This document shows positions 63,892-64,000 of a DNA stretch of 64,000 bases, one piece after another. Position 1 is the stretch's first letter. Every line of letters begins with the position of its first letter. A model generated the notes under the pieces. The model did not search any database. It was not told where the DNA came from and worked only from the letters and a program-made list of their open reading frames with translations. The DNA is from Aurelia coerulea (Eukaryota > Cnidaria > Scyphozoa > Semaeostomeae > Ulmaridae): assembly GCA_039566865.1 (NCBI GenBank), contig CM076952.1, positions 16,202,501 to 16,266,500 of the forward strand. The letters run 5' to 3'. A program made the position numbers and the translations under genes.

Positions 63892-64000
63892 CAAAAGTTC
63901 ACTGACTTAATACTTAATGTTGATACTTTTGATGGCAAGTGAAAAACGACCTTCGTTGAAATCTGGATTTGGTTTGCCATCATCTTTTAGTTTGCTCACA
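63892..64000. other. Window end, repeat-like flank
   Basis: The last 110 bases resemble 61330-61455 ('TTGATACTTTTGATGGCAAG' against 'TTGATACTTTGGATGGGCAG', and 'TTTGCCATCATCTTTTAGTT'), in the same orientation. Cut by the window border. Confidence 0.5.

Noticed and set aside
1..64000. tRNA or rRNA genes
   Set aside because: I looked for the TTCGAATC-type B box with a matching A box and for rRNA-like stretches and found none. A covariance-model scan would be decisive.

Overview
The window looks like a transposon-dense, AT-rich stretch of an animal nuclear genome, most likely a cnidarian (stony coral or sea anemone). That assignment is inference from the style of the LINE proteins and the G-run hairpin elements, and no marker gene settles it. 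I see no confident host protein-coding gene, tRNA, rRNA, CRISPR array or bacterial-type operon. Nearly everything I can name is a mobile element or a product of one.

Three classes of element dominate. (1) 5'-truncated LINE (non-LTR) retrotransposon copies on both strands: 3-362, 1088-2400, 3065-3425, 4918-6283, 6480-6700, 13090-13327, 24430-24990, 29668-29794, 31160-31947, 43095-43560 with 44185-44600, 45690-46260, 47041-49015, 50826-51990 and 52672-53215. The best are 4918-6283 (one-base insertion), 47041-49015 (one nonsense codon plus an upstream frameshift) and 50773-51801 (open but truncated). (2) Many short non-autonomous DNA transposons, called from terminal inverted repeats (TIRs) and, in several cases, target-site duplications (TSDs): TA-flanked mariner-like foldbacks beginning CCGGGTGTCCC; TTAA-flanked G-run hairpins; 7-8 bp TSD hAT-like elements beginning CAGGGG or CAGTGG; one TAA-flanked Harbinger-like element; and one element with a 9-bp TSD. 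(3) Tandem arrays: a 54/56-bp array of 32 units whose unit begins with the TIR of the element carrying it (6734-8489), a five-copy 315-bp array (21211-22782) and three arrays of GGTGGTC/GGTAAGT heptads (34145-34602, 37630-38035, 50758-52668).

Layout: 1-6700 is a mosaic of LINE fragments plus one zinc-binding-type ORF. 6734-8770 is the satellite-bearing TIR element. 8771-21210 is mostly featureless sequence with scattered MITEs. 21211-25417 holds the 315-bp array and small elements. 25424-28232 is a large inverted duplication carrying decayed pieces of a protein with a QE..D...LLLH motif. 28275-41000 is dense in foldbacks, heptad arrays and TTAA elements. 42690-44995 is a roughly 2.3-kb imperfect palindrome with half a transposon at its centre. 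45690-53215 is LINE-rich with insertions inside insertions. 53216-64000 is a run of MITEs ending in a TA-flanked element (61556-63889) that contains two further elements.

Insertions inside insertions give a relative order of events in several places, for example a LINE inside a TTAA element, a hAT-like element inside a mariner-like one, and a TTAA element inside a mariner-like one whose paralogue at 43654-44177 keeps the empty site. No intact transposase was found, so any movement of the DNA elements would have needed enzymes supplied from elsewhere.
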